In this document: in pieces, positions 1 to 9,996 of the stretch
How positions within the stretch are numbered: the first letter of the stretch is position 1
Layout: each line of letters opens with the position of its first letter
Assembly: GCF_003352465.1 (NCBI RefSeq)
Contig: NZ_CP031153.1
Span: forward strand, 982,465 to 1,046,464
Source of the DNA: Kordia sp. SMS9
GTDB taxonomy: Bacteria > Bacteroidota > Bacteroidia > Flavobacteriales > Flavobacteriaceae
DNA: 64,000 nt
Direction of reading: 5' to 3'
The notes under the pieces: generated by a model
What the model was told of the DNA's origin: nothing
Database searches by the model: none
What the model saw: the letters and a program-made list of their open reading frames with translations, nothing else
Made by a program: the position numbers and the translations under genes

Positions 1-248
1 CAAATTAGATTTTTTTTAGGTGTTATGAGTCGTGGTAAATTATAGATACTTTCTAAAAAATATGTTAAAGATACACGCGTCAGTTTCCTATGATTTTTTC
101 TATAAAAAAACACTTGTTGAAGTGTAGTTAAAAGCTGTATTTTGAATTTCTACGATAGAATTCGCATTAAAATTACTCTTTTTTATCAGAAATGAATTTT
201 CTTTGCAAAAGTTATACTAAACAAACCTCTTTTTAAAATCTGAATCCC

Positions 249-599
249 GTGAAAAAAATATATCATTTAAGCACGTGCAACACTTGCCAACGCATTCTAA
301 AAGAGTTACAACTATCAGACGATGTTGTGCTTCAAGACATTAAAACAGAAGCGATGACAGCGGAACAACTGGAAGAAATGCAAACACTTTCAGGAAGTTA
401 TGAAGCGTTGTTTAGCAAACGTGCGCGCTTGTACCGAGAAAAAGATTTAAAAAATCAAAACCTAACAGAAGACGATTATAAAAAATATATTTTAGAGCAT
501 TATACCTTTTTAAAGCGTCCTGTACTATTGGTAGATGATCAAATTTTTATTGGAAATACTGCCAAAACCGTCGCTGCAGCTAAAGAAGCACTTGCCTAA
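249..599 (+). CDS. ArsC/Spx-family thioredoxin-fold protein
   Basis: This 116-residue protein matches the arsenate reductase/Spx/YffB family in length and layout. Cys10 and Cys13 (CNTC) lie at the expected end of the first strand, followed by a helix, and a PVLLVDDQIFIGN stretch resembles the C-terminal strand pair. Such proteins are thioredoxin-fold reductases or redox-linked regulators in the cytoplasm. True arsenate reduction cannot be inferred, because no arsenic genes are nearby. The start is GTG. The stop overlaps the start of the next gene (TAATG), so the two are translationally coupled. The family call is firm; the substrate is unknown. Confidence 0.82.
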   Translation: MKKIYHLSTCNTCQRILKELQLSDDVVLQDIKTEAMTAEQLEEMQTLSGSYEALFSKRARLYREKDLKNQNLTEDDYKKYILEHYTFLKRPVLLVDDQIFIGNTAKTVAAAKEALA

Positions 600-1498
600 T
601 GCTATCTAAAAAAGCGTTTGCCTTTGTTGCTGCCTTTATGGTGCAAGTTTTTTATGGAGTCACATTCACATTTGCTTCCGATGTCATAAAAGGTGGCTAC
701 ATAAAACCCTTCGGATTTATCTTATTGCGCGTCGCAGGCGCAGGATTGTTGTTTTGGTTGTTCAGTTTTTGGGGACCAAAAGAAAAAATTGAACCCAAGG
801 ATTATAGAACGTTCTTTTTAGGCGCCGTTTTCGGAATTGCCATCAATATGTTGTGCTTTTTCAAAGGTTTTGAATATACTACGCCGATTCACGCTTCCGT
901 CATTATGGTGGTGGTGCCAATTATCGTATTGATCTTGTCTGCTATTTTTCTAAAGGAAAAAGTAATTCCCACCAAAATCATTGGAATTGTGTTAGGACTT
1001 TCGGGCGCGGTTGTGCTTAGTATGTACGGTAAAGCAACAGCAGATTCAACCAATATTCCATTGGGAAATTTCCTTGTATTTATCAATGCCGTTTCGTATA
1101 GTATTTACATCATTATCATTAAAAAACTCACCTACAAATACCATCCGATGACTTTTATCAAATGGTTGTTTTTGTTTGGAACCATTTTGGTATTGCCGTT
1201 TGGGTATTCACAATTAAGTGCGGTAGATTGGTCCACATTTTCGCCTTACATATTTTTTGAAGCCGGATTTGTAATTGTTGGGGCTACTTTTGCGACATAT
1301 CTACTAAACCCACTAGCATTGCGCGAATTAAAAGCTTCTACCGTAACCACATTTTTGTACTTGCAGCCTGTCATTGCAGGAATTTTTGCCGTTATTGTAG
1401 GTAGTGATTCACTAGATTTGGTTAAAATTGTTGCTGCAGTTTTGATCTTTGCTGGCGTTTATTTGGTTACCCTAAACACAAAGAAAGCACGTAGATGA
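599..1498 (+). CDS. DMT-superfamily (EamA) transporter
   Basis: The 299-residue hydrophobic protein has about ten membrane segments in two similar halves, the usual architecture of EamA transporters. The second half starts near residue 150 with the stretch GNFLVFINAVSYSIYII. A short basic tail ends the protein. Members export metabolites or amino acids across the inner membrane, and the substrate cannot be read from sequence. The gene overlaps its upstream neighbour by one base and the downstream gene by four (ATGA), so the three form one operon. Confidence 0.85.
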   Translation: MLSKKAFAFVAAFMVQVFYGVTFTFASDVIKGGYIKPFGFILLRVAGAGLLFWLFSFWGPKEKIEPKDYRTFFLGAVFGIAINMLCFFKGFEYTTPIHASVIMVVVPIIVLILSAIFLKEKVIPTKIIGIVLGLSGAVVLSMYGKATADSTNIPLGNFLVFINAVSYSIYIIIIKKLTYKYHPMTFIKWLFLFGTILVLPFGYSQLSAVDWSTFSPYIFFEAGFVIVGATFATYLLNPLALRELKASTVTTFLYLQPVIAGIFAVIVGSDSLDLVKIVAAVLIFAGVYLVTLNTKKARR

Positions 1499-2646
1499 GT
1501 TATGCATCGCCCATTTTTTATAATACTATCAACGATATTCCTTCTGAGTATTGGGAACAATTAGGTTGTGGTACAAACACCTATTATACGCCCGAGTTTT
1601 TACGTACGTACGAACTAGCCAACGACGATATTGTATTTCGATACATTGTCATTGTGAACGCTCAAAAGGAAGCCGTTGCTTTTGCTTCCACACAAGTTGT
1701 GACGATTCCCATAGAAACCATTACGCAAAATATTAAAATTTCGGAGCGACTCAAAAGTGTCATCCATCGTTTATTTTGCAACAGTTCGCTCAAAATTATG
1801 TTCTGTGGAAATATTTTTTTGAGTGGCGAATACGGAACGTTTATCAAGAAAGATGAAGACACAAACGCGCTTTTTCACGAATTGGTAGCAGCGTTGAAAA
1901 CCGTGATGAAAGATACCAAAAGACTGCACGGCGTTTTTGTGAAAGATTTTAAAGAAACATCACTAAAACTTACCGATCAATTGAAAGATTATGGCTATGT
2001 TCCCATGAAAGTGGAGCCCAACATGATCATTACACTCAATCCTGAATGGACCTCTTTTGACGATTATAAAGATGCTTTGAAATCGAAGTACAGAGTTAAA
2101 GCGAACAAAGCCGATAGCAAAAGTGATGCGCTTACCGTCAAAGAATTTACCTATCAAGAAATTGATCACTACAAAAGTGAATTGCAAGCCTTGTATGAAA
2201 ACACGATTGCCAATGCCAATTTCAATGCACAAGTGTTGGATTTGGACACCTATATTTTACTCAAAAAAACCTTTGGTGATCAGTTTATTGTAAAAGGTTA
2301 TTTTTTGGATGAAAAACTTGTCGGATTCTTATCTGCCATGCGCAATGGAGACAATCTCGACGCGCATTTTATTGGTTTAAATTATGATTTGAATAAAAAC
2401 TACGCCATTTACCCAAGAATCTTAAACGATTATGTCCGTTTGGGTATTTTGCATGAAGCAAAACGCATCAACTTAGGCAGAACCGCTTCCGAAATAAAAA
2501 GCACACTCGGCGCCAAACCACAAGATTTGACCTGTTATTGTCGTCACAAAAGACCTTTGCTAAACAGTTTGATTCAACCTTTTATCAAGAATATTAAAAT
2601 TAAAGATTTTAAAGAGCATTCGCCGTTTAAGGGAAAGACTGCTTAG
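1495..2646 (+). CDS. GNAT/FemAB-like acyltransferase domain protein
   Basis: A 383-residue protein without signal peptide or membrane segment. The second half (about residues 180-370) looks like a GNAT-fold domain of the FemAB/peptidoglycan-biosynthesis type: a LKSKYRVKANKA stretch, then the VKGYFLDEKLVGFLSAM strand pair, then an LGRTASEIKSTLGA motif near the C-terminus that resembles those in GNAT proteins annotated as peptidoglycan-related. The acyl donor and acceptor are unknown. It is the last gene of the ArsC-EamA-GNAT operon. A weak hairpin at 2648-2672 separates it from the convergent dehydrogenase gene. Confidence 0.65.
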   Translation: MSYASPIFYNTINDIPSEYWEQLGCGTNTYYTPEFLRTYELANDDIVFRYIVIVNAQKEAVAFASTQVVTIPIETITQNIKISERLKSVIHRLFCNSSLKIMFCGNIFLSGEYGTFIKKDEDTNALFHELVAALKTVMKDTKRLHGVFVKDFKETSLKLTDQLKDYGYVPMKVEPNMIITLNPEWTSFDDYKDALKSKYRVKANKADSKSDALTVKEFTYQEIDHYKSELQALYENTIANANFNAQVLDLDTYILLKKTFGDQFIVKGYFLDEKLVGFLSAMRNGDNLDAHFIGLNYDLNKNYAIYPRILNDYVRLGILHEAKRINLGRTASEIKSTLGAKPQDLTCYCRHKRPLLNSLIQPFIKNIKIKDFKEHSPFKGKTA

Positions 2647-2682
2647 CTTGTGCGATTTTAAAACGCGCACAAACATCAAAAT

Positions 2683-4260
2683 TCAAATAATATAATCCGT
2701 ATTCACAAAATTAGAAGCTCTTGTCTGTAATAATTCGTTTAAAATAGCATTGTTATAGTCATTGTCTTTGGAAGCGACAAAGGTTCTGATAGAAAACGAA
2801 CGTAACGCATCATGCACGCTTAATGTTGCAACCGCAGAATCTTTTCGTCCCGTAAATGGATATACGTCTGGTCCACGTTGACACGAACTGTTCAAATTTA
2901 CACGACATACCAAATTCACCAAGGTATCAATTAAGGGTGCTAAGGTTTTAACATCTTTGCCAAACAAACTCACTTGCTGCCCATAATTTGATTCCGCCAT
3001 ATCGTCCAATGGTTGTTCAATATCCGAAAAGGGAATCACAGGAATTACAGGTCCAAATTGCTCTTCTTCATACACGCGCATGTTTTTGGATACAGGATAT
3101 AAAACAGCTGGAAAAATATAATTATCGGTTATTTCTCCTCCTTTTTCATTAATGATTTTTGCGCCTTTTTCCAACGCATCATCAATCAATTCTTGAATGT
3201 ACGCTGGTTTATCAGGTTCTGGCAATGGTGTTAATTTGGCACCTTCTTCCCAAGGATTTCCAAATTTTAATGCGTCTACTTTTTCTGAGAATCGCTTGTT
3301 AAATTCTTCAATAATAGCTTCATGCACATACAATACTTTCAATGCCGTGCAACGCTGTCCGTTAAAAGAAGTCGTTCCCGCAATACATTCGCTGATTGCC
3401 AACTCTAAATCGGCATCTTTCAACACAATCGCTGGATTTTTTGCTTCCAACCCTAACACCATGCGCAAACGGTTACTTTTTGGATGTACACTTTGCAACG
3501 CATTCGCAGATTTACTATTTCCAATCAACGCCAACACATCTACACGACCATCTTTCATAATTGGAGAAGCGACCGTTCTTCCACGTCCGTATATAATATT
3601 TACCACACCTTTCGGGAAACTATTTTGAAACGCTTCCAACAACGGAGACAATAATAAAACGCCAAATTTTGCAGGTTTAAAAATCGTCGTATTTCCCATG
3701 ATAATCGCAGGAATCAACAAGGCAAACGTTTCGTTGAGTGGATAATTATATGGTCCAAGACATAAAACTACGCCCAACGGTCCACGACGAATGTGCGCAT
3801 GTACGCCACCGTGTTTTTCAAACTTCGCACTGTTGCGATCCATTTGTGTATAATCTTCAATGGTATCGTAAATATATTCTACAGTTCTATCGAATTCTTT
3901 TTCAGAATCGGCTAAATTTTTACCAATTTCCCACATGAGCAATTTGACTACTTCATCGCGCTTGGTTATCATTTGCTCTACAAACTTTTCCATACACGCA
4001 ATTCGATCTACCACTTTCATGGTTGGCCATAATCCTTGTCCTTTGTTATATGCGGAAACTGCTGCGTTTAACGCTTCTAAAGCTTCCGTTTCGCCTAAAG
4101 TTGGAATGGTTCCTAACAAGGTTTTTTGGTATACTTCCGTAGAAGAAATCGTGGAATAGACTTCCGAGGTTTGTCCTGTCCACTTTTTCAATTCGCCATC
4201 AACGAGATAGGTATTTTGTGTAATGGTTTCTGTAATTTGATACTTTTCGGGAATGCTCAT
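2683..4260 (-). CDS. NADP-dependent glyceraldehyde-3-phosphate dehydrogenase (GapN-type aldehyde dehydrogenase)
   Basis: This is an aldehyde dehydrogenase superfamily enzyme. From the chosen start ([10 protein letters not shown]) it has 525 residues. Visible motifs are PYNYPLN with Asn172, general base Glu272 in GLEAKNP, and catalytic Cys304 in [10 protein letters not shown]. The pattern fits the non-phosphorylating, NADP-dependent glyceraldehyde-3-phosphate dehydrogenases of flavobacteria, which make 3-phosphoglycerate and NADPH in the cytoplasm. The frame stays open to 4302, but the extra 14 lysine-rich residues are probably untranslated. The gene stands alone between the GNAT gene and ilvA. 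Substrate choice within the superfamily is inferred from overall resemblance. Confidence 0.8.
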   Translation of the reverse strand: MSIPEKYQITETITQNTYLVDGELKKWTGQTSEVYSTISSTEVYQKTLLGTIPTLGETEALEALNAAVSAYNKGQGLWPTMKVVDRIACMEKFVEQMITKRDEVVKLLMWEIGKNLADSEKEFDRTVEYIYDTIEDYTQMDRNSAKFEKHGGVHAHIRRGPLGVVLCLGPYNYPLNETFALLIPAIIMGNTTIFKPAKFGVLLLSPLLEAFQNSFPKGVVNIIYGRGRTVASPIMKDGRVDVLALIGNSKSANALQSVHPKSNRLRMVLGLEAKNPAIVLKDADLELAISECIAGTTSFNGQRCTALKVLYVHEAIIEEFNKRFSEKVDALKFGNPWEEGAKLTPLPEPDKPAYIQELIDDALEKGAKIINEKGGEITDNYIFPAVLYPVSKNMRVYEEEQFGPVIPVIPFSDIEQPLDDMAESNYGQQVSLFGKDVKTLAPLIDTLVNLVCRVNLNSSCQRGPDVYPFTGRKDSAVATLSVHDALRSFSIRTFVASKDNDYNNAILNELLQTRASNFVNTDYII

Positions 4261-4411
4261 TAGCTTTTTTATTTTCTTCTTTTTCGATATAAATTTACTC
4301 AAAAAATAAGTTTAATAACTTGAATTTCAGTTTTTTGTGTCAACACTCACTTTTTAGTAATGTATTGTGATATTTTACTTGATAATCGAGATTTTCAGCG
4401 TCATGAAGATT

Positions 4412-5677
4412 TTACACCAAAAACTGAAATAAATCAGGTTTATCGTTTAGATAATCGCCATAGAAGTTACGCAATTTCATTTTCGTAATTAAGGCATCTA
4501 AATCTTCAGCGTGTTGCAATTGCAAACCTACAACGGCCGCACCATTTTCACGATTGGTCTTTTTGGTGTATTCAAAGTGTGTAATATCGTCAGTTGGACC
4601 TAAAATCTCTACTACAAATTCGCGTAACGCACCTGCACGCTGTGGAAATTTGATAATAAAGTAATGTTTTAAATTAGCATGAAGCAACGCGCGTTCTTTG
4701 ATTTCAGCCGTTCGCGTAATGTCGTTGTTGCTTCCACTCACGACACACACCACATTTTTACCTTTGATTTCATCAGCATATTGCGATAATGCACATATAC
4801 TTAATACTCCAGCAGGTTCTACAACTATTGCTTGCTTATTGTATAAATCTAAAATGGTTTGACACACATAGCCTTCATCAACGGTAACCATTTGGTGTAA
4901 ATTTTCTTTGCAGATCGCAAAATTCAAATCGCCTACACGTTTGACAGCAGCACCGTCCACAAAGTTTTCAATATTCTTCAACCGAGTATTTCGTTGTTTT
5001 TCGATAGAAGTTGACATAGAAGGCGCACCTTTGGGTTCTACACCCATAATTTTCGTTGTAGGAGACAACATTTTGAACACGGAAGATAAGCCTGCAGATA
5101 AGCCGCCGCCGCCAACAGGTACAAATACATAATCAATTGGAGTTTCGAGTTGCTTCAAAATTTCCAATCCGATCGTAGCTTGTCCTTCAATCACTTTTTC
5201 ATCATTAAACGGATGAATAAAGGTTTTGTTGAGTTGCTCTGATTGTTCTCTTGCCGCATGATATGCATCATCAAAAGTATCACCTATTAAAACCACTTCC
5301 ACGTATTCTTCACCAAACATATTGACCTGTTCAATTTTTTGATTTGGTGTTGGCGTTGGCATAAAAATCGTGCCTTTTATCTGCAATAATTTACACGATA
5401 ATGCCACACCTTGCGCATGATTTCCGGCACTTGCACATACAATTTCATTTTCAATCTGAGTGTTTGTCAAAGATGCCATTTTGTTATACGCACCGCGAAT
5501 TTTGTACGAGCGGACTTGTTGTAAATCTTCTCGCTTTAAATAGACATTACAATCGTATTGCTTAGAGTAGTAATCATTATAACTCAAAGGCGTTACCGAA
5601 GCAATGCCTTTGAGTGTTTTCGCAGCGTTTTGAATCGCTGCTAACGTTGGAGCGTATGTTGTAGTGGTTGATTGCAC
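4412..5677 (-). CDS. ilvA: Threonine dehydratase (threonine ammonia-lyase), biosynthetic
   Basis: Converts L-threonine to 2-oxobutanoate, the committed step to isoleucine. The 421-residue protein has the fold-type II PLP core, with Lys59 in VRSYKIRGAYN as the PLP lysine and the phosphate-binding loop VGGGGLSAG near residue 190. A single ACT-like regulatory region covers roughly residues 330-421 (FPQRAGALREFVVEILG), which suggests feedback control by isoleucine. It lies last in the ilv cluster, 347 bases after ilvC, and that gap is filled with dispersed repeats. It is probably read with ilvC, but a separate promoter is possible. Confidence 0.93.
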   Translation of the reverse strand: MQSTTTTYAPTLAAIQNAAKTLKGIASVTPLSYNDYYSKQYDCNVYLKREDLQQVRSYKIRGAYNKMASLTNTQIENEIVCASAGNHAQGVALSCKLLQIKGTIFMPTPTPNQKIEQVNMFGEEYVEVVLIGDTFDDAYHAAREQSEQLNKTFIHPFNDEKVIEGQATIGLEILKQLETPIDYVFVPVGGGGLSAGLSSVFKMLSPTTKIMGVEPKGAPSMSTSIEKQRNTRLKNIENFVDGAAVKRVGDLNFAICKENLHQMVTVDEGYVCQTILDLYNKQAIVVEPAGVLSICALSQYADEIKGKNVVCVVSGSNNDITRTAEIKERALLHANLKHYFIIKFPQRAGALREFVVEILGPTDDITHFEYTKKTNRENGAAVVGLQLQHAEDLDALITKMKLRNFYGDYLNDKPDLFQFLV

Positions 5678-5710
5678 AATGTGTTTTTTATATTATTTTT
5701 TCAAAAGTTA

Positions 5711-5772
5711 TTCTCGATACAATTTTTATCTTCTTGATGATGTCAATCTGATAAAAACCACTCGAACTGACG
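5711..5772 (+). repeat. Dispersed intergenic repeat, family A, copy 1
   Basis: The ends read TTCTCGATACAATTTT and CACTCGAACTGACG. The same ends recur at 5808-5850 (inverted), 5889-5950, 13260-13323 and 34303-34354, always between genes. The interior differs between copies, so the ends are the conserved part, as in miniature or REP-like elements. Confidence 0.75.
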
Positions 5773-5807
5773 TTTGATTAATTATCGTTTACCTTTAAAT
5801 ATGTATG

Positions 5808-5850
5808 CGTCACTTCGAGTGAAATTCTGAAAAAATTTTGTATCGAGAAG
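5808..5850 (-). repeat. Dispersed intergenic repeat, family A, copy 2 (inverted, short)
   Basis: Read on the minus strand, this starts with CTTCTCGATACAAAATTTTT and ends with CACTCGAAGTGACG. It matches copies 1 and 3 in opposite orientation, so neighbouring copies could pair in RNA or single-stranded DNA. Confidence 0.7.
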
Positions 5851-5888
5851 TGCTTGATTGTTCTAAATTTATATATAGTTTCATAGCT

Positions 5889-5950
5889 GTTCTCGATACT
5901 ATTTTCTTTATTTCGACACGCTCAATGACAGAAAATCACTCGAACTGACG
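5889..5950 (+). repeat. Dispersed intergenic repeat, family A, copy 3
   Basis: The ends are GTTCTCGATACTATTTT and CACTCGAACTGACG. The interior contains TTTCGACACGCTCAATGACA, a variant of the core also seen at 13260-13323. Confidence 0.75.
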
Positions 5951-6024
5951 GATTCAGTATTGAAACTTAAAACAGCCTAACAAGTTTGTCTCAATACTCA
6001 ATACTAGTATCTAACATCTTACAT

Positions 6025-7527
6025 CTAAGCCACGACAGCTTTATCTTTCTGAACGGTTGTTTTTATTGTTTTCATGGCTGTCATCGCTGCACGTAAACGC
6101 TTTCCAACCGCTTCAATTGGGTGATTTCTGATGGCATCATTTACAGCGATTAAATCTAAATTATCAACTGAATTTGAGGCTGCAAATGGTTTCCCGATTA
6201 CAGAAGTATTAACTGTTTCCATAAAGGGTTTTAACAAAGGTTTTGCGGCATGATCAAACAAATAACAACCGTATTCTGCCGTATCCGAGATTACTCGGTT
6301 CATTTCAAATAATTTTTTTCTAGCAATGGTATTCGCGATTAATGGCAATTCGTGTAACGATTCGTAATACGCTGAATCTTCTATAATTCCTGCGCTCACC
6401 ATCGTTTCAAATGCCAATTCTACACCTGATTTTACAAAAGCTACCAACAAAGTTCCATGATCAAAGTATTCTTGTTCAGAAATATGATCCGTAGTCAAAG
6501 CTGTTTTTTCAAACGCCGTTTCGCCCGTTGCTTCACGCCATTTTAAAAGGTTTTTATCGTCATTTGCCCAATCTTCCATCATCGTTTCAGAAAAATGTCC
6601 TGAAATAATATCGTCCATGTGTTTTTCAAACAAAGGCTTCAAAATACTTTTGAGTTGTTCTGACAAGCCAAACGCTTTTATTTTTGCAGGATTAGACAAG
6701 CGATCCATCATATTAGTAATTCCGCCATGTTTCAAGGCTTCCGTGATGGTTTCCCAACCTAATTGAATGAGTTTTGCTGCATAATTTGCATCAACACCAT
6801 CTGCGACCATTTTATCAAAAGCCAAAATAGAACCTGTTTGCAATACGCCACACAAAATGGTTTGTTCGCCCATTAAATCGCTTTTTACTTCTGCGATAAA
6901 CGACGATTCCAACACACCAGCTCTGTGTCCGCCCGTCGCCACTGCATACGCTTTTGCTTGATCCCAACCTTTGTTTTCTGGATCGTTTTCTGGATGTACC
7001 GCAATTAACGTCGGAACTCCAAAACCACGTTTGTATTCTTCACGAACTTCCGTTCCTGGACATTTTGGCGCCACCATGATTACGGTGATATCTTCACGAA
7101 CTTTCGTGCCTTCTTCCACAATATTGAAACCATGTGAATAGCTCAACGTCGCTCCTTTTTTCATCAAAGGCATCACAGATTTTACAACGTTTGTATGTTG
7201 TTTGTCTGGCGTCAAATTTAAGACTAAATCTGCCGTTGGAATGAGTTGTTTATAGGTTCCTACTTTGAAACCGTGCGACGTTGCGTTTTGGTATGAATTG
7301 CGTTCTTCATCAATGGCTGCTTGGCGTAATGCATACGAAATATCCAAGCCAGAATCGCGCATATTTAATCCTTGATTTAGTCCTTGAGCGCCGCAACCGA
7401 CGATGACTATTTTTTTGTCTTTGAGTGCTTTCACGCCATCTCCGAATTCGGAAGCATCCATAAATCTACATTTTCCTAATTGTGCTAATTGTGCTCGTAA
7501 TGGTAAGGTGTTAAAGTAATTTGACAT
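6025..7527 (-). CDS. ilvC: Ketol-acid reductoisomerase, class II (long form)
   Basis: Isomerises and reduces acetolactate or acetohydroxybutyrate with NADPH and Mg2+, the second common step to valine and isoleucine. At 500 residues it has the length of class II enzymes such as the E. coli form, which carry a duplicated C-terminal domain. The Rossmann motif [18 protein letters not shown] lies near residues 43-60, and Mg2+-site candidates are in the long helical C-terminal half. It is the fifth gene of the ilv operon. The 127-base gap from ilvN contains a palindromic CTAGAGTCTTGACTCTAG sequence. Confidence 0.95.
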   Translation of the reverse strand: MSNYFNTLPLRAQLAQLGKCRFMDASEFGDGVKALKDKKIVIVGCGAQGLNQGLNMRDSGLDISYALRQAAIDEERNSYQNATSHGFKVGTYKQLIPTADLVLNLTPDKQHTNVVKSVMPLMKKGATLSYSHGFNIVEEGTKVREDITVIMVAPKCPGTEVREEYKRGFGVPTLIAVHPENDPENKGWDQAKAYAVATGGHRAGVLESSFIAEVKSDLMGEQTILCGVLQTGSILAFDKMVADGVDANYAAKLIQLGWETITEALKHGGITNMMDRLSNPAKIKAFGLSEQLKSILKPLFEKHMDDIISGHFSETMMEDWANDDKNLLKWREATGETAFEKTALTTDHISEQEYFDHGTLLVAFVKSGVELAFETMVSAGIIEDSAYYESLHELPLIANTIARKKLFEMNRVISDTAEYGCYLFDHAAKPLLKPFMETVNTSVIGKPFAASNSVDNLDLIAVNDAIRNHPIEAVGKRLRAAMTAMKTIKTTVQKDKAVVA

Positions 7528-7654
7528 GACTTTTTGTTTTTTGGAGTCTGGATTCTAAAACCTAGAGTCTAGACTTTTTTTATTCTATTATTTTTTATTT
7601 CAATGTTTATATGGAATCTGTCTAGAGTCTTGACTCTAGCATCTTGAATCCTTT

Positions 7655-8185
7655 TTAATGATTAATTGCTTCCAACATTTTCGATATTTTCATTTCTTCT
7701 TTGGAAACCGCAATGCGTCCTGAACGTGTAAATTGCATGATGCCGAACACGCTGAGTTCTCTGTATAAAAGTTCAATTTCTTCTTTGCGACCTGATTTTT
7801 CAATGACAAAGAATTGTTTGTTTACCGTAACAATTCGCGCATTGCTGTCTTTGATGATGTTTTGAATTTGTCGTTCTTCAAACAGCAAGTCCGATTTCAT
7901 TTTGAAAATACACGATTCTTGGTAAATGATTTCATCTTCGGTATGATAATACGCTTTAATGACCTCAACTTGCTTTTCTATTTGCCCGATGATTTTCTTC
8001 ATTTGCACTTCCGTGAGATTTACCACTAAAGTCCATTTTGATACGTTTTCAATTTCAGAAACCGACGAGTTAATGCTTTCAATATTGATATGTCTTCGCT
8101 GAAAGATCGCTGAAATTCTGTTCAACAATCCGATGTTATTTTCCGTGTATACCGAAACCGTAAATTGTTTGCTTTCTTGTTCCAT
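7655..8185 (-). CDS. ilvN: Acetolactate synthase small (regulatory) subunit
   Basis: A 176-residue ACT-domain protein. The N-terminal ACT domain begins with FTVSVYTENNIGLLNRIS, and the GLLNRIS loop is the usual valine-binding segment. The C-terminal half is the second, catalytic-subunit-activating domain. It stimulates IlvB and makes it sensitive to valine. It starts one base after the ilvB stop, so the subunits are almost certainly co-translated. The symbol could equally be ilvH; there is only one copy here. Confidence 0.93.
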   Translation of the reverse strand: MEQESKQFTVSVYTENNIGLLNRISAIFQRRHINIESINSSVSEIENVSKWTLVVNLTEVQMKKIIGQIEKQVEVIKAYYHTEDEIIYQESCIFKMKSDLLFEERQIQNIIKDSNARIVTVNKQFFVIEKSGRKEEIELLYRELSVFGIMQFTRSGRIAVSKEEMKISKMLEAINH

Positions 8186-8186
8186 A

Positions 8187-9920
8187 TTAACTCAATCTTA
8201 TGTCTGAAACCGATGCTCCTGTTGGGATCATTGGAAAAACGTTGTCTTCTTTTTCTACACATACTTCTAAAAAGTACGCTTCTTTACTTTCCATCATTTC
8301 TTGTACCGCTTCCGCTAATTCGTCTCGCTTCGTAACACGTCGAGCGTTTAAATAATACCCTTTCGCGATCGCTACAAAATCTGGATTTGTCATTTCGGTA
8401 GACGCATAGCGTTTGTCAAAAAACAATTGTTGCCATTGACGCACCATTCCCAAGAAATCATTATTTAACACCACAATTTTCACGGCGGCTTTTTGCTGAA
8501 AGATGGTTCCTAATTCTTGAATGGTCATTTGGTAACCGCCATCGCCACATACACAAACAACTTCACGTTCGGGTGCTGCCATTTTTGCGCCAATTGCTGC
8601 TGGCAAGCCAAATCCCATCGTTCCCAATCCGCCAGAAGTAATGTTACTTTTTGTCTGAGTAAAGTTTGCATAACGACAGGCAATCATTTGATGCTGACCA
8701 ACGTCTGAAACAATCGCAGCTTCCCCTTTACTTTGTATATTAATTTCTTTCATCACTTCGCCCATGGTCAATCCTTCTTTTGTAGGGTGCAAGTCGTTTT
8801 TGATGACTTTTTCATATTCAATCGCATACAAATCGTCAAAAGCACGTCTCCAAATATCATGTGATTTCTCTTGGATGAAAGGTAAAACCGCAGCCAAACT
8901 CGCTTTTGCATCACCCAAAACGGCAACATCAGTTTTTACATTTTTATCTACTTCCGCAGGATCAATTTCGAAGTGAATTACTTTTGCTTGTTTTGCATAC
9001 GTGGCTAAGTTTCCTGTAACACGATCATCGAAACGCATTCCGATGGCAATCAACACATCACATTCATTCGTTAATACATTTGGCGCATAATTTCCGTGCA
9101 TTCCTACCATTCCGACATTTAGCGGATGTTCGGTTGGAATCGCTGAAACACCTAAGATTGTCCATGCAGCAGGAATTCCTGCTTTTTCAATAAACGCTTT
9201 AAATTCTTGTTCTGCTTTGCCTAAAATCACACCTTGTCCCCAAACTACCATTGGTTTTTTTGCTTTGTTGATCAAATCTGCAGCAGCTTTTAAAGAATTC
9301 TCGTCTGTTTCAGGCACAGCTTTGTAACTTCGGATTCCTGTGCATTTTTCATACGCAAAGTCAAATTCTTCAAATTGTGCATCTTTGGTAATATCGATCA
9401 ATACTGGTCCTGGACGACCGCTTTTGGCAATGTAAAAGGCTTTTGCCATTACTTCTGGAATTTCAGAAGCTTTCGTAATTTGATGATTCCATTTGGTTAC
9501 TGGCGTAGAAATTCCGACAATATCCGTTTCTTGAAACGCATCACTTCCCAACAAATGTGAACCCACTTGTCCTGTGATGCACACCATCGGCGTGGAATCA
9601 ATTTGTGCATCAGCAATTCCTGTGATTAAGTTGGTGGCACCTGGACCTGAGGTCGCAATTGCCACACCTACTTTTCCAGAGATTCGTGCATAACCTTGCG
9701 CAGCATGTGTTGCTCCTTGCTCATGACGTGTTAATACATGATGAATTTGATCTTGGTACTTATACAATTCGTCATACACAGGCATAATGGCACCGCCAGG
9801 ATACCCGTATAGCGTTTTTACACCTTCTGCCAACAGGCATTTTATGATCGCTTCGCTTCCTGAGAGACGTTCTGTTTGTTGTGGTGTTTCTTGTGTTGTT
9901 TGTATGGCTTTTGTTTCCAT
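8187..9920 (-). CDS. ilvB: Acetolactate synthase large (catalytic) subunit
   Basis: A 577-residue thiamine diphosphate enzyme that condenses pyruvate with pyruvate or 2-oxobutanoate. Glu67 in RHEQGATHAAQGYAR is the cofactor-activating glutamate. The ThDP/Mg2+ motif starts with CGDGGYQMTIQEL and ends with LNNDFLGMV. Three domains are present in the normal order: PYR, central, PP. It is the third gene of the operon. The 76-base gap to ilvD holds a repeat-like hairpin (ATTCCTGC and GCAGGAAT arms, about 9937-9980). Confidence 0.95.
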   Translation of the reverse strand: METKAIQTTQETPQQTERLSGSEAIIKCLLAEGVKTLYGYPGGAIMPVYDELYKYQDQIHHVLTRHEQGATHAAQGYARISGKVGVAIATSGPGATNLITGIADAQIDSTPMVCITGQVGSHLLGSDAFQETDIVGISTPVTKWNHQITKASEIPEVMAKAFYIAKSGRPGPVLIDITKDAQFEEFDFAYEKCTGIRSYKAVPETDENSLKAAADLINKAKKPMVVWGQGVILGKAEQEFKAFIEKAGIPAAWTILGVSAIPTEHPLNVGMVGMHGNYAPNVLTNECDVLIAIGMRFDDRVTGNLATYAKQAKVIHFEIDPAEVDKNVKTDVAVLGDAKASLAAVLPFIQEKSHDIWRRAFDDLYAIEYEKVIKNDLHPTKEGLTMGEVMKEINIQSKGEAAIVSDVGQHQMIACRYANFTQTKSNITSGGLGTMGFGLPAAIGAKMAAPEREVVCVCGDGGYQMTIQELGTIFQQKAAVKIVVLNNDFLGMVRQWQQLFFDKRYASTEMTNPDFVAIAKGYYLNARRVTKRDELAEAVQEMMESKEAYFLEVCVEKEDNVFPMIPTGASVSDIRLS

Positions 9921-9936
9921 ATTTTTTATGTTTTAG

Positions 9937-9981
9937 ATTCCTGCTTTCATTTCGACTTCTCTCAATGAGCACGCAGGAATG
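9937..9981. repeat. Short inverted-repeat element inside the ilv operon
   Basis: Between ilvD and ilvB, the arms ATTCCTGC and GCAGGAAT enclose TTTCATTTCGACTTCTCTCA and more. Similar TCCTGC/GCAGGAATGACA and GTCATTCCGC/GCGGAAT hairpins lie at about 48062-48087 and 29681-29712, so this belongs to a dispersed family. Within an operon it might protect or split the message; that role is an inference. Confidence 0.5.
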
Positions 9982-9996
9982 ACAAAAGAGTTCTTA

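Larger units (their letters stand above)
5678..6024. other. Repeat-filled gap between ilvC and ilvA
   Basis: This 347-base stretch has no credible gene. It holds three copies of a dispersed element whose ends read TTCTCGATA and CACTCGAACTGACG: two in plus orientation and one inverted between them. If ilvA is transcribed from the ilv promoter, these elements would be part of the polycistronic RNA and could fold together. Confidence 0.7.

Noticed and set aside
1-248. Possible partial gene or RNA at the left edge
   Set aside because: Only an AT-rich stretch with a small ACACTT/AAGTGT hairpin near 110-125; no frame or structured RNA could be supported.
4261-4302. 14-residue lysine-rich N-terminal extension of the GapN-type enzyme
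   Set aside because: It does not resemble the family, and the inner start MSIPEKYQ fits better.
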